A stretch of 64,000 nt of DNA from assembly GCF_965638725.1 (NCBI RefSeq), contig NC_134959.1, positions 14,805,417 through 14,869,416 on the forward strand. Reading direction: 5' to 3'. Made by a program: the position numbers and the translations under genes. A model generated the notes under the pieces. The model searched no databases and was not told the origin of the DNA. It was given only the letters and a program-made list of their open reading frames with translations. This DNA is from Aptenodytes patagonicus. Lineage: Eukaryota > Chordata > Aves > Sphenisciformes > Spheniscidae. Positions 52,001 through 64,000 of this stretch are shown here, one piece after another; the stretch's first letter is position 1; the number at the start of each line of letters is the position of its first letter.

Positions 52001-54650
52001 GTTATCCTGTATGTGAAATCCTAGGACTAAAACAAAGTATCTTTAAAAGGAACAAGCAGAGGAAGAAACATTATGTACAGTATGTTATTTGGTAAAAGAC
52101 ACAATGATTTAGCTTTGAGTTCAGATTCAGGCAAAGATCCAATGTAACTGTGCTTACCACCTTACCTAATTGTACTTCAAAGAAGATATTAGCTGAGAAG
52201 GTCTTCTGCATCTTCTGAACCAATAGGCTATACAGCCAGCTGGAGTCTACCCCCTCTCAATGTGGTTGCCCAAGTCTATCTGGAAGCTGAATTTGGGCTG
52301 TTCTGGGAAAAGTGTCATCTGTCTGCGGTGTAGGAAAAACATTCTGTTTTTCTATCATTTCTGTAGATATACTCACCCACATATACTACAGTCATGGGAA
52401 ACTGCATGATTCAGACAGCTCTCTATTTCAAAAATCACTGAATGAAGTCTTATGGAAATGAAAACAATTATCACTAAAGAAATCACAGGAAACAAACATC
52501 AAAATTTCAGATCACGTCAGTATTGATATGCCTTGGAAAACATTGCATATTTCATTATTTTCTTGGGCTACTGTCACTCATCTTTACCAATTCTAATCAA
52601 TTATGTCTCTTGCTCCAAGGGTTAGATAAAGATCAGGAATAAAATATGTTTTCAGAAGTCTACAATTCAGTCTTACACAAAGACATTTTATAAAGAGTTC
52701 TTCATCTACTTTAACTTCATCCCGCAGGATCCATTAATCACAGTGTTCTCCCTCCAGGATGGACTGCTTGGACAATGGAGCCGATGAGGTATAGCTCTCT
52801 TCTCTTTCCTGTGCTCATTTTAAGATTTTTTTTTTTCCCAGTCTGTGCATATATTTACACCACCATAACATATATTTTGAAGTGAAGCTCTTTTCCCAAG
52901 AATTAATGTTCTTAAAAGAAAATCAACATAGCTCAGTAAAATGACAGTAGTTCATGTCCCATGAACAAATCCTTTTTCAGGGAAAAAATGTTTGAAGTCT
53001 GGATTTGTAAAACCTGCTGTTCTGAGTACTGGCCACCTAGTGCACACTTCGATTTGCTGTCTGCAAGGGTCTCCGGACAGCACTAGTAGAGTCTTAAACA
53101 GTAAGTCCCCAAAGTGCAGAATTATAGACCGATAGTTCATGCTTTTAGGAACAGAATTTTGTTAAGAGTTGCAGTTGTCATGCCTTGCCAAAGCAGCAGT
53201 AATAAAGGAGCATCAGAAGACAGTAAAGGTGGTTCTTATGGGACTTACTGAGAATCTCAAAATCTGCCAGGGGGTAATACACTACAAAAGCTACTTCAAA
53301 TACAGTACATAAGCGTACATGCTGCAAACTCTCTGAGCTGCTGTAAAATTACCTTACATTAGAGGAGTTAAAGAATATAGTAATTATTCGTGAAAGAATA
53401 AATGAATTCTCCCATGTTTTCCTGATGATTGAGATATTTATTTTTTCTTCTTTTTCTTGGCTGCCTCTTTGATCTTTTATATTGCACAGCACAATCAGAT
53501 AGCAGTAATTATCAACAAGCTTAATCCTGCCCAAACTGAAGTTAATGGAAAACTGCCAACTGGGCTCAAAGGGAAGTGAAAATGAGTCCCCAAATTACGG
53601 AATAATAATAATCACTGTGGTGATAAGCTAAGGCTTCAGTGTTCCTGTCGCTTTTGCTTTGTGTGCCTTTACTTATTTGCTTTAGGGAGATAATGATATG
53701 GGGGCATGTAAAAAGAGTATTTTGCTCATACACATTGGACATACAGCTGCCATTTCTGTCTCTGGACTGACATAAATAGAGAGGCCGTATCATAAGCAGT
53801 GTAAATTGCAAAATCTCCTCTGTGGAGCTACTGATTTGTAGGGATTACCCGGCCTGGAATTTGTACTTCCAACATCAACAAAGGCTTGATGCTTCCCTCT
53901 GGGGAAAAGGCCAGTCCACCGTTACCCTGAGAATACATGCTCAACCTCAGACCAGTAACAGACAAGTTATTAAGCTGTTCTTGCTTGTCTTACCTGATGT
54001 CCATTTGAATAGCTCTCTCTTTAGAAAGCTGCTGTAACTGCTTCTAAATTTATTTCAAACTGGAGATTTATACAAATCTTTTATAAAAGAGTTTACCACA
54101 TGTGAAACATTGGCTGAATTAAGTGAAGATTATGCATATCCAATGATTGTTTTTGAGCAAGTTCTGTTTTCTTTTAATGACAGAGGCCATACCAAAGGCA
54201 GCAAGTCCCAAACTGCTTACAGTCTCTAGGAAACTCTCAGGGAAAGGCAGGCAAAGCCCATCAATGGCCACGTATTTTAAGGCAGATGATGATCCAGTAG
54301 GCCAAATCATGAGAGTAGAGGTAGGCCACATTTCCCCTCTTAAATTACCCTTCAGTTTTGACAGACTTCAGCAGCCTCTGCAGCTCATTCAGGGGTCACT
54401 GTGTCCCACTCCTCCTCCCTTGCGCTGGGTCAGCCATCTTGCCAGAAGCTAAAAGAAGTCTTAGCCCTTTACCTGGCTGCTCACATGTTTGGTTTCTGGA
54501 GTAGATCTGCCTTCTGTGATAAAACTGGCTCTCCAACATCATTGTCACAATGCACTTTAAAATACTAAGTCCACTGCCAGTTTTGGAAAGAGAGGTCTCA
54601 GAAATACTGTCTTCCTGAAAGTTTTGTGAAAACGAGTAGCCAGGCACGGC
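49016..54650. other. Intergenic DNA upstream of the H3-like receptor
   Basis: AT-rich, with no gene I can support. A CTCF-like motif (TGGCCACCTAGTGCAC, about 53030) and an AAGATGGCTGACC-type YY1-like motif on minus (about 54430) are the only noticeable items. Open frames reach 122 codons (50405-50773, minus) with no family resemblance. Confidence 0.55.
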
Positions 54651-54659
54651 AGTGAGACC

Positions 54660-55620
54660 TTCTTAGTGCTCGCACACGTGGAAAGGCTGAGGCAGCCACA
54701 GCCGCATCCGCCCCACGAAGCTGCAGGCAGCGAGCTCACCCGGAGGCACAAGATGGCCGTCCAGCGCTTCGCCATGCTGCTGGCTCTGCTGGGCCAGCCA
54801 AACGTTCAGGTGAAAGGGGGCAGAAAGTCTATTAGAGATAGCAGAAAGCAAAGATCATTTGAGGACTCTATGGGCCATAGGAAAGAGCTGCAGATATGGT
54901 GCAGGGCATGAGCCATAGAAACAAGGCAGGCAACTGAGACTACCCCACCAGCCACAGCGTAACGAGGAGGCAACTGGGAGATCTGTTGAGAGAGTGGGCG
55001 GGCAGCCGTTGGGGAGCCGTTGGAGAGCCGTTAGGAGGGCGGGCGGCCGTTGGAAGCGTTACTTCACGGCGCTTCACAGAACGGGTTCGTGAGGGAGCCA
55101 GCCTGCGGGCAGCGGGAACGGGTCTCTCCCGCCCACAGTCCTGACAGCGCCGCGGTAGGACTCCGGAAAGTTTTGCCACACCGGCGCCGTCCCAGCAACG
55201 GGTCGGAGCCGAGCGGGCTGCGGGCAGCGCCGAGCCGCACGTCAGCCGCCCCCTCCCCCCGCCCGGCGGGGGCTGTAACGGGGCAGGGGCGGTGCCAACA
55301 GCAGAGCGGGGCTAGCGCCAGAGCCGGGCAGCGGCGGAGCGCCGCGGGCTCTCCGCCGGGAGCCATGGGCCAGGACTTGCCGTGGCTCAACCACACCGGC
55401 AGCCCGCGGGCGACGGGCAACGCCTGTGCGGCGGAGGGGCAGCGCGGCGGGCCCTTCGCCGCCGCCACCGCCGCGCTGCTGGCGGCGCTCATGGGGCTGC
55501 TGGTGCTGGCCACGGTGTTGGGCAATGCCCTGGTCATTCTGGCATTCGTGGTGGACCGGAGCCTCCGCACGCAGGGCAACTTATTCTTCCTCAACTTGGC
55601 CATCGCCGACCTCCTGGTGG
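54660..55620 (+). promoter_or_regulatory. HRH3-like: CpG-rich promoter region of the H3-like receptor
   Basis: GC content and CpG density rise from about 54660 and peak at about 55000-55620, covering the receptor's first exon. It has GC boxes (GGGGCGG-like) and four CCGTT(G/A) motifs in a short degenerate tandem array at 55005-55056. No TATA box is evident. The open frame running into the receptor from 55050 is probably a composition effect, since it would add 105 Pro/Arg-rich residues before the normal N-terminus. Confidence 0.7.
54666..54911 (+). other. Candidate small first exon or upstream ORF
   Basis: Within the 81-codon frame, the ATG at 54753 has an excellent context (AAGATGG) and begins a hydrophobic, signal-peptide-like stretch (MAVQRFAMLLALLGQ). 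After 19 codons there is a good splice donor (CAG|GTGAAA, about 54809). It could be an alternative 5' exon, a separate small gene, or chance in GC-rich DNA. The AAGATGGCC context also matches a YY1 motif. No family is recognised. Confidence 0.25.
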
Positions 55621-58600
55621 GTGAGTTCCGGGGCGCCGGGAGGGGCGGAGGGTTGCGGTCCGTGGCACTGCACGCGTCACCGCCAAGCTCTGTCCGCAGG
55701 CGGCTTCTGCATCCCCCTCTACATCCCCTACGTGCTGACGGGCAAGTGGAGACTGGGCAGGGGCTTGTGTAAGCTGTGGCTGGTGGTAGACTACCTGGTG
55801 TGCACCGCCTCCGTCTTCAACATTGTCCTTATCAGCTTCGACAGGTTCATCTCTGTCACCAAAGCGGTAAGGGCTGGGCAAGCGGTCCTGAGGGTGGTCT
55901 GCAGGGGCTCCAAGGCTGCCCTTTCAAGCAGGATGGTTTGCTTAGGTCACCTGGCTCTCAACCCCATTGCACCTCACTCAAACACCATAGGAGGCGGGGG
56001 GTAGCTAGGCAGTTCCCCTCGGTCTTGGAAATAGTTCTGGGAGTGATCAGGTTTGGTAGAAAAGACATTTGCTTCTCACTTTTACAGTGGAAGAGGTACT
56101 CTGTTTCAGAAACAGACACAGTTTCTATATGCTGCTGTTTGGGCTAGAAGGTCAGAGGGAACAAGGTGTACTTCCTTCCTTCCCAGCCATACCTTGGATA
56201 AACTTAAAAAGTACTACCCAGCTGAAACAGACCATCTCCCTCAGAACATGGCAATGCACTTGTTGACAACTGATAGCCCAAGCCAGCCTAGCTGCATCCC
56301 AGCTGCAGCACAAGGCAGAGAGATCTCCTCGCAGTGGTACCAAACTATTGAGAGAATTAGATGTATACAGCTGTATATGGTTCAGAAGTGGCAAAATATA
56401 AATTAACATTAACGTCTTTCAAAGGATGCAAATGCCATTTCCATGTAACAGCCACAGAAATAACTAGAGCCTTGCCTCAGTCATGTCAGTTATTGAAAAA
56501 GGAGTAGACTAGACTTTGCAAAATCAAAAGGTAACTTCATTTTCACCTAGACCATACTGCCTCGAAGTATTTTGGATGGTGCCGAAATAACACATTTTAC
56601 CTGCTAATAGGTTTCACTCTTTTACACACACTTCTTGATTTTTCTTCAGCCCCCTGTTCCACCCACATTTCCTTAAAACGTTAATTTCGCATCATAGCTC
56701 ATTCTAAATCACACTAAGAGGCAATGATACTTTTTTGGCAAACAGTACAAAGAGGCTGCGAGATCACTTTAACAGTTTAAATGCAACTTAGTGTTTTACC
56801 AACTTCTTTTTGAAGAGGGAGAAATGAACAGATTAATTCTCAAACAGTCAACACTTACAATTCCTTTATTTTCTAGGTTCTGAATTAGCCATGAATTCTG
56901 CTTTCATAAACCAAACTCTCACAACTATTCACATAGTATAAATATATAGACTGGATGGTTTCAGAAACAGAAAGGGATACTGGTCATAATAAGTGAAAAA
57001 AATCAGCCACTTTAAAATACTTCAAATTAATCCTCCATATAAAAATTCTTCCCCAAGCAAGAGTACAGAAGTTGCCTGTTGGGTTAGGGCAGTATAAGAA
57101 CATATGAACAGGAATATATGAAGTTCTAAATTATTCTCTATCTCAATAAAAATGGTAATCTTTCTACAAGACTGCTCCTGAAATCATTAGTAGCTTTGTC
57201 AAGGATTGCAAAATCAGACCCGATTCAGGGAAACTCAGGATTCCTCAGCTGCGTGGGTATTCCACCAGAATAGCATTGGCTTTGGAGATCAACAAATTGG
57301 GGCAGTAAACATGAATCCTATACAGAACTCAAGCTTGAGGACTTCATATTCCAAAACACTGTGTGGCCACTGTAGAGATGCGAAGATTGAATTCCAATCC
57401 TCTATATGAGTATTGTCCAGTACACCAGAGAATTAGAATATTAATTAGATCTTGATTTTTAAGATTCTATTGAATTCTATTGCTGGTACAGTTTACTGAC
57501 TCAGTATTACTGACATACTTTTTTTTTTTTTGCACCTTAGCTGCTCTATTTTCTAAATAAGGGAAATTAGTTACTCCTCTTGTAAAGCACTTTGCAGACC
57601 ACAACACTCCATCTATACATCTTAATTGCAGATAGAAGTTCTGCAAGTACTTCATAAAAGAATGAAATTAAGTGTATCAAACAGAAGTAAAAGCTGTTAT
57701 CCATAAAATTTTTTTGTGTGATTTTCATATTAAGAAAAAAAAAAAAGGCTTTCCCTCTACAAACCAGAAAGAAAAGAACTTGCATGGGTGTTCTATGAAT
57801 TCAGATCCTTTTATGTATTTTAAATTAAATGATACAAAAATTCTAAAGAAGTTAATTTTGAAGGGCTGTGTTTTTAGACATTCTGTAAACTGGTGTCACA
57901 GCTAATGCAACTGCGTATGTAAGCAACTGGTGACAACCAATTCTAGTAATAGGAGTGGTTATTTGCCTTGGAAAAGCCTTGGTTTTCTAGCTTTTAAGAG
58001 CTGATGCACGTTCTCAGAACATATCCAGTCACCTTGATAATGTTTGTTGGAATGGCTATTTCAGAAATAGCTTTTCTGTGGTACCAGTAAGCTTGATATA
58101 ATCCTCATCCCTAAACCAATATATTATCAACCTTCACAACTGACAGAGAGGGTCATATCCCGAGGTAGCCATGTAACTGTTTGAGATACTAGTAATGTAT
58201 GTGACCTAACTTCTCTCTCTCTCAGGTCAGTTACAGGGCTCAGAAAGGGATGACCAGAAATGCAGTGCTGAAGACTATCACTGTATGGATTGCTGCTTTT
58301 CTTCTCTATGGTCCAGCCATTCTCAGTTGGGAGCACATTGCCCAAAAGAGCATCCTCCCTGAAGGAGAATGTCATGCAGAATTCTTCTACAACTGGTTAT
58401 TTCCTGATGATTGCCTCTACTATTGAATTCTTTACACCTTTCATCACTGTTACATACTTTAACTTAAGTATTTACCTCAACATCAGGAAACGCACATCCC
58501 TCAGAAATGAAAACCTATCACCTGGTCAAGAGGACTGTGAAATGAGTTTCCAGGGGAAAAAAAGGGAATACACTGTATTTTTTTTAAAACCTGCTAATAG

Positions 58601-59114
58601 ACACAAACATGAAAAGAAGAGAGCAAGCAGCCTTTCTCCCCCCAAAAAGGCTTCAAGGCTCAGCCTACATAAGCTTGACAATCAGTCATTAAATTTGAAT
58701 GCCAATCAAGACCTTCCACCACTGCAAGTGGAAGTCGAGACCAAGTCTCATAGGAATGGTTTCTACAAAACTACAGAAAGTGTATGCAATGCCACCAGCA
58801 GAGTGGACATTGCTAACACTATGGCAAATAGATTTAGGCTTTCCCGGGATAAAAGAGTAGCAAAGTCTTTAGCAATTATTGTCTGTGTGTTTGGTTTGTG
58901 TTGGGCTCCATATACACTTTTGATGATCATCAGAGCAGCTTGCCATGGGCACTGTGTGCAGTATTCACTCTATGAGACTTCATTTTGGCTTCTGTGGGTG
59001 AATTCAGCCATTAACCCTGTTCTATACCCATTGTGTCACATGAGCTTTAGGAAAGCCTTTATAAAACTCCTGTGTCCAGGAAAAGCCAAAATTCATCCTC
59101 ATATTTTAATGTGA
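55365..59114 (+). CDS. HRH3-like: Histamine H3-like receptor (class A GPCR), three exons, one frameshift
   Basis: Exons 55365-55620, 55700-55866 and 58226-59114; introns of 79 and 2359 bases with GT-AG ends, phases 1 and 0. The product would be 436 residues (human HRH3 445) were it not for one surplus T at 58397-58398. Read literally, translation stops at 58424-58426 after 207 residues. Features in order: N-glycosylation site NHT near residue 9; TM1 with GNALVILAFV; TM2 LAIADLL; TM3 LCKLWLVVDYL with the amine-binding Asp; DRF at its end; TM4 to ECL2 with ECHAEFFYNW; then, after the shift, TM5 ASTIEFFTPF with the H3/H4-type Glu, TM6 FGLCWAPYT, TM7 NSAINPVLYPLCH. The family is a Gi-coupled histamine receptor at the plasma membrane. 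It is far closer to H3 than to H4. Either a very recent pseudogene or a sequence error. Confidence 0.9.
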
Positions 59115-61684
59115 AAAAAAGGAAGTGTGAAGGCTGACAATTAGTACATCTTGCTTTCAGTGGGAGCATAAACTGGTTAATACTCACCTGCAAGTATTAA
59201 GTGCAATGTGCACTGGATAGTTTATGGAATACTGGTAAGTAGGTACAAGTGTACGTATTTATGAATGTATAGAAATACAGTCATCCATGTAGCTAGAGAA
59301 GTCACAGCAATGAAAAGAAAGGTAATTTCTCAGAGCTCTTTAGGAAATTATGCCAACAGTACATTTTCTGGTAATGGTGCACTGGTGTTAAAGTGCTGAA
59401 AAGGGAATACAACATTCATGGCCAATAATTAGAGTTCAGGCGCTCTCACTTTTAGTAACTAACTGTAAATATTGCTGGTAAGGAATTTCATGAAGTGTTA
59501 ACCTTGGACCTGTTATATTTTACCCCCAAACCCACTCTAAGACACCAAGGGTCTCACCTGTTAAGTGTAGTATGCTTTTTCACCCACTTAGTGGCAAGCC
59601 AGACAAGATCATGACCAATGCAAAACAACTAAATACTTGTCTCATGCTTTTCTTTCCTGGTCACCAGAGGCACCAAAACCAGAGAAGGTTACCAGAGAAG
59701 CTGAGCAATTTTAGCAGGTAAGGGAGCACTGATCTGAGTGGAAAAGGTGATTGAGAAATAAGAGTAGACTTTTTAGTAGAACTAAGTTCAGGGACAGGAA
59801 TGTAAAAGGGGTTTGAGCTTTGTAACAGGAAATATGAGAATTGATACACTGGAATAATTTCACCATGAGTTCCTCCCTCAGCTATGACTTCCTGCCCCCT
59901 GCCAGGATCCTGCATGGGCAGGAATCTACTCAAGTCAAACCTCTATTCCGTACAGGACTGACAGGTATTACTCTATCTTCTACTGTAAGTATAGAGTAGC
60001 ATAATTAGTCTATGAGGTCTGTGACAGACAGATCTTGCTATAGACAGAGCTTTAGGTAAACTTTCCCTTGGAGTAATTTTTAAAACATTTCCCATTAGAC
60101 TTTTACTAGTTCTGGCTAGTTCTGAAAGGAAAAAAAAATACTGTATTCCCCTACCCCACGCATTGAATCTATCCATCCATCAAGTCAGTGGTCAAAAAAG
60201 TATTACTTGAAGTGTTGAGACGTTTTCCAAGTCATGCATCGGGAATAGCATGACTCAAAGAAGTCTTAAAATTCACAGCCTTGCTATTGACCATGAGTGT
60301 GAAAAACAAGAACATAAACAACTACATACCATTTCTGCCATTCTGCCTCTGCCACAAGAGAAGCTCACACAGCTAGATCCTGAGTTTTGACTAGATTTGT
60401 CCCACAAGCAGTATCAATTTGAACATCACTAGTGATACAAGTTTGTTTCCACCATCATAAGCATTTTCTATGTAGCTTAACAGATGCTTTCCTTTGCTGA
60501 CAAGTGATAGCTATTGAACAGCCGTAGTTGTCCATTGCCACAGCCAAGATGCATGTTAGTACAGTTGATCTTAAAGTTTACAGACAGTATTTTGAAATTA
60601 TTTACTTTGTAAAATTTCAATAAAAGTAATTAAGAACTGTGGAAGAATAACTCTGTAGCCTTAACAAGTGGTACACAGGAAAATACACTGGCCTACAACA
60701 TTTGGGTAACTGCAGTTGAAACCGCAAAACCATTATTCAAAGACAATTCCTAAGTTACAAGGACTGACCTTGAGGATTACACAAACATGGTTAGCAAATA
60801 TTGTAAACTAGGAGGGCATATCCCTACTAGATGAATGTATCTACATGAACATCATGTTCTGCTATGGATGTTTTATAACAAAACAATCAGCTTAACAGTT
60901 CTCTTAAGAGGAACAGCATCAACAGATACAGAGCAACATTAAGATTTTTGAATAGCATTAATTATACCACTGGGCAAGTAAAGCCATTAAATTATCTCCC
61001 CATTCCTCCTCCCCTCCAAGCCAGACTTATACATCAGTAGATCAATGATCTAGTTGTTGTCTACTCCATAATTCTTGTTTCCTAGGATCGTATTTGCCTT
61101 TTTCAGAAAACAGGCAGCACTACATTATTGGACACTCCCACCAAGGTCTCATGCACTATCCATTTAAGCCAGGACAATTTTCACAACAGTGGTCAACTCA
61201 AGGAGTAAGGAAGTTCAATCAGTTAGCTTTAGAACATTACATTCAGTTAAGGTAAAACAGACATTTCAAAGTTTTCAGCCACTGGCATTAACCTACAGAC
61301 TAGACCAGTCTTCACAGGAGTTGCCATTGGCAATTGCTCTACTGCTCAATTTCCTACAGCTTTGTCATTTAATTGCCACTCATCTCTAGCACAGACCTGG
61401 AATCCAGTAGGATTCTCCACCACTCTGAAGATATGTCACAAAAGCATTTTGACATGTGAACACACATCGTCTCAGCATCATTTGGAAAAAACTAGTGGTT
61501 TTGAATGATAAAATTCTACGTTAGAAATGCTAGCAGCCTCCCAGCTTGTCCAGGTTAACTATGCCTTGATTCTTCTATCCCTACAAAACAGAAGTTCCTT
61601 TGCTTTTATCAGAAGGTTCAACATTAGCATTGGGTTCAACAGTGGGCTCTGAAGAGACATGAAACAACGGATGTTAATAGCAAC
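59115..61684. other. H3-like receptor 3' UTR and gap before the VPS35 3' end
   Basis: Tail-to-tail interval. The receptor's 3' UTR would run about 1.5 kb to the AATAAA at 60619. The next 1 kb has no exon, RNA gene or clear repeat. Confidence 0.6.
60619..60624 (+). terminator. HRH3-like: Candidate polyadenylation signal of the H3-like receptor
   Basis: AATAAA (in TTTCAATAAAAG) is the first canonical signal downstream of the receptor stop at 59112-59114. Confidence 0.45.
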
Positions 61685-61690
61685 TTTATT
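61685..61690 (-). terminator. VPS35: Candidate polyadenylation signal of VPS35
   Basis: AATAAA on the minus strand (TTTATT on plus), about 700 bases past the VPS35 stop codon, giving a plausible 3' UTR length. Confidence 0.55.
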
Positions 61691-62389
61691 GTTTCACTGG
61701 TGCAAAATCATGATGCTGAATAAACTCGTGTAATGCATTTTCCCCTAAATTTACAGTAATGAAGGTTATACATATCTATATAGATTGCAATTTCTCTATT
61801 TTTTTATACTATTTGGAACAAAATTATCTTGATAAATATGCCCTGTGCACAGTACTGGCCCTCACTGAATGTCACAGAGCCTTAATATGCAAAATAGAAC
61901 TTCTGTTTTTGAACATGGCACTTTAAAACTCTCCAAACATGCATTAATATATTCTAGTTTTCAGGGAAAAATATTACACTTAGTCTTAACTTGCATTAAA
62001 AGAAAAGCACAAGCAGAATCTGACATACAATAATCCCAAAAATCTGATGCTCTGTAAGGATCAGACACAGTTTCAGATGACAGCCACTGCCAGTTTAGAA
62101 CTCTAGTGCTACAGAAGCAACAGTGAACAGACAGAAGAGAAGTCAGAACCGGAAGAGCCCTACCATGTCACATGGATTTCAAAGACAGTTTCAGCCATGC
62201 TAACTGATGAAACCTGTAGTTGCTGGTCCAACCTTTCAAATTTGTTAGAGCATTCAACACAAGTGTTTGAAGTGCCAGACTGAACACATAAATGTTAACT
62301 TGATGTTTCTGAAAGGCACAACCTATGAATCTATCTTAAAAAAACATATGGTATGTAAATGAAAAGAAGTAAGTACAGTGTGTATCTTC

Positions 62390-64000
<1,611 letters not shown>

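Noticed and set aside
52720-52795. Exon-like segment flanked by CCCGCAG and GAG|GTATAG
   Set aside because: Its frames are very short (one stops before the donor) and encode nothing recognisable; splice-like motifs of this quality are common by chance.
55050-55364. In-frame 105-codon N-terminal extension of the H3-like receptor
   Set aside because: The ATG at 55365 has a strong context and places the N-glycosylation site and TM1 where HRH3 has them. The extension is GC-island sequence.
55426-56147. Other long plus-strand frames overlapping receptor exons 1-2
   Set aside because: They are alternative-frame shadows of the receptor exons and adjoining introns.
55365-59114. Assignment of the receptor as HRH4
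   Set aside because: ECL2, TM5, TM6 and TM7 motifs (AEFFYNW, EFFTPF, MIIRAACHGHC) and DRF follow H3 rather than H4, which has DRY and different ECL2 and TM5 sequence.

Overview
The window is nuclear DNA from a vertebrate, almost certainly a bird. The evidence is split genes with GT-AG introns, CpG-island promoters in an AT-rich background, several CR1-type LINE fragments with no mammalian-type SINEs seen, and three protein-coding genes whose spliced products match vertebrate families along their full visible length. Species was not determined; the CR1 content and compact introns fit a neognath bird, and the SHCBP1-VPS35 neighbourhood corresponds to human 16q11.2.

Layout. (i) About 3.6-21.2 kb, minus strand: a complete SHCBP1 gene in 13 coding exons that splice without interruption into 678 codons, with a CpG-island promoter at about 20.5-21.6 kb carrying a CHR element and an inverted CCAAT box. 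(ii) About 21.6-54.6 kb: a 33 kb AT-rich gap with no gene I can support. It holds CR1 fragments, one copy of a dispersed repeat whose partner lies in SHCBP1 intron 5, microsatellites including a 123-base all-purine tract, two candidate CTCF sites, and a perfect RFX-type X-box. (iii) About 54.65-60.6 kb, plus strand: a CpG island and a three-exon class A GPCR most like the histamine H3 receptor. Its reading frame is broken by one extra base just before TM5, while everything downstream (TM5-TM7 and the C-tail) remains open and conserved. (iv) About 61.7-64.0 kb, minus strand: the last two coding exons and 3' UTR of VPS35, which runs off the right edge.

How the genes relate. SHCBP1 (cytokinesis and SHC signalling) and VPS35 (retromer) are housekeeping or cell-cycle neighbours. 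The H3-like receptor lies between them, divergent from SHCBP1 and tail-to-tail with VPS35. I know of no H3-type receptor at this position in human, where HRH3 is on chromosome 20, so the receptor and its frameshift are the most interesting features here. No operon, CRISPR array or microbial system is present.
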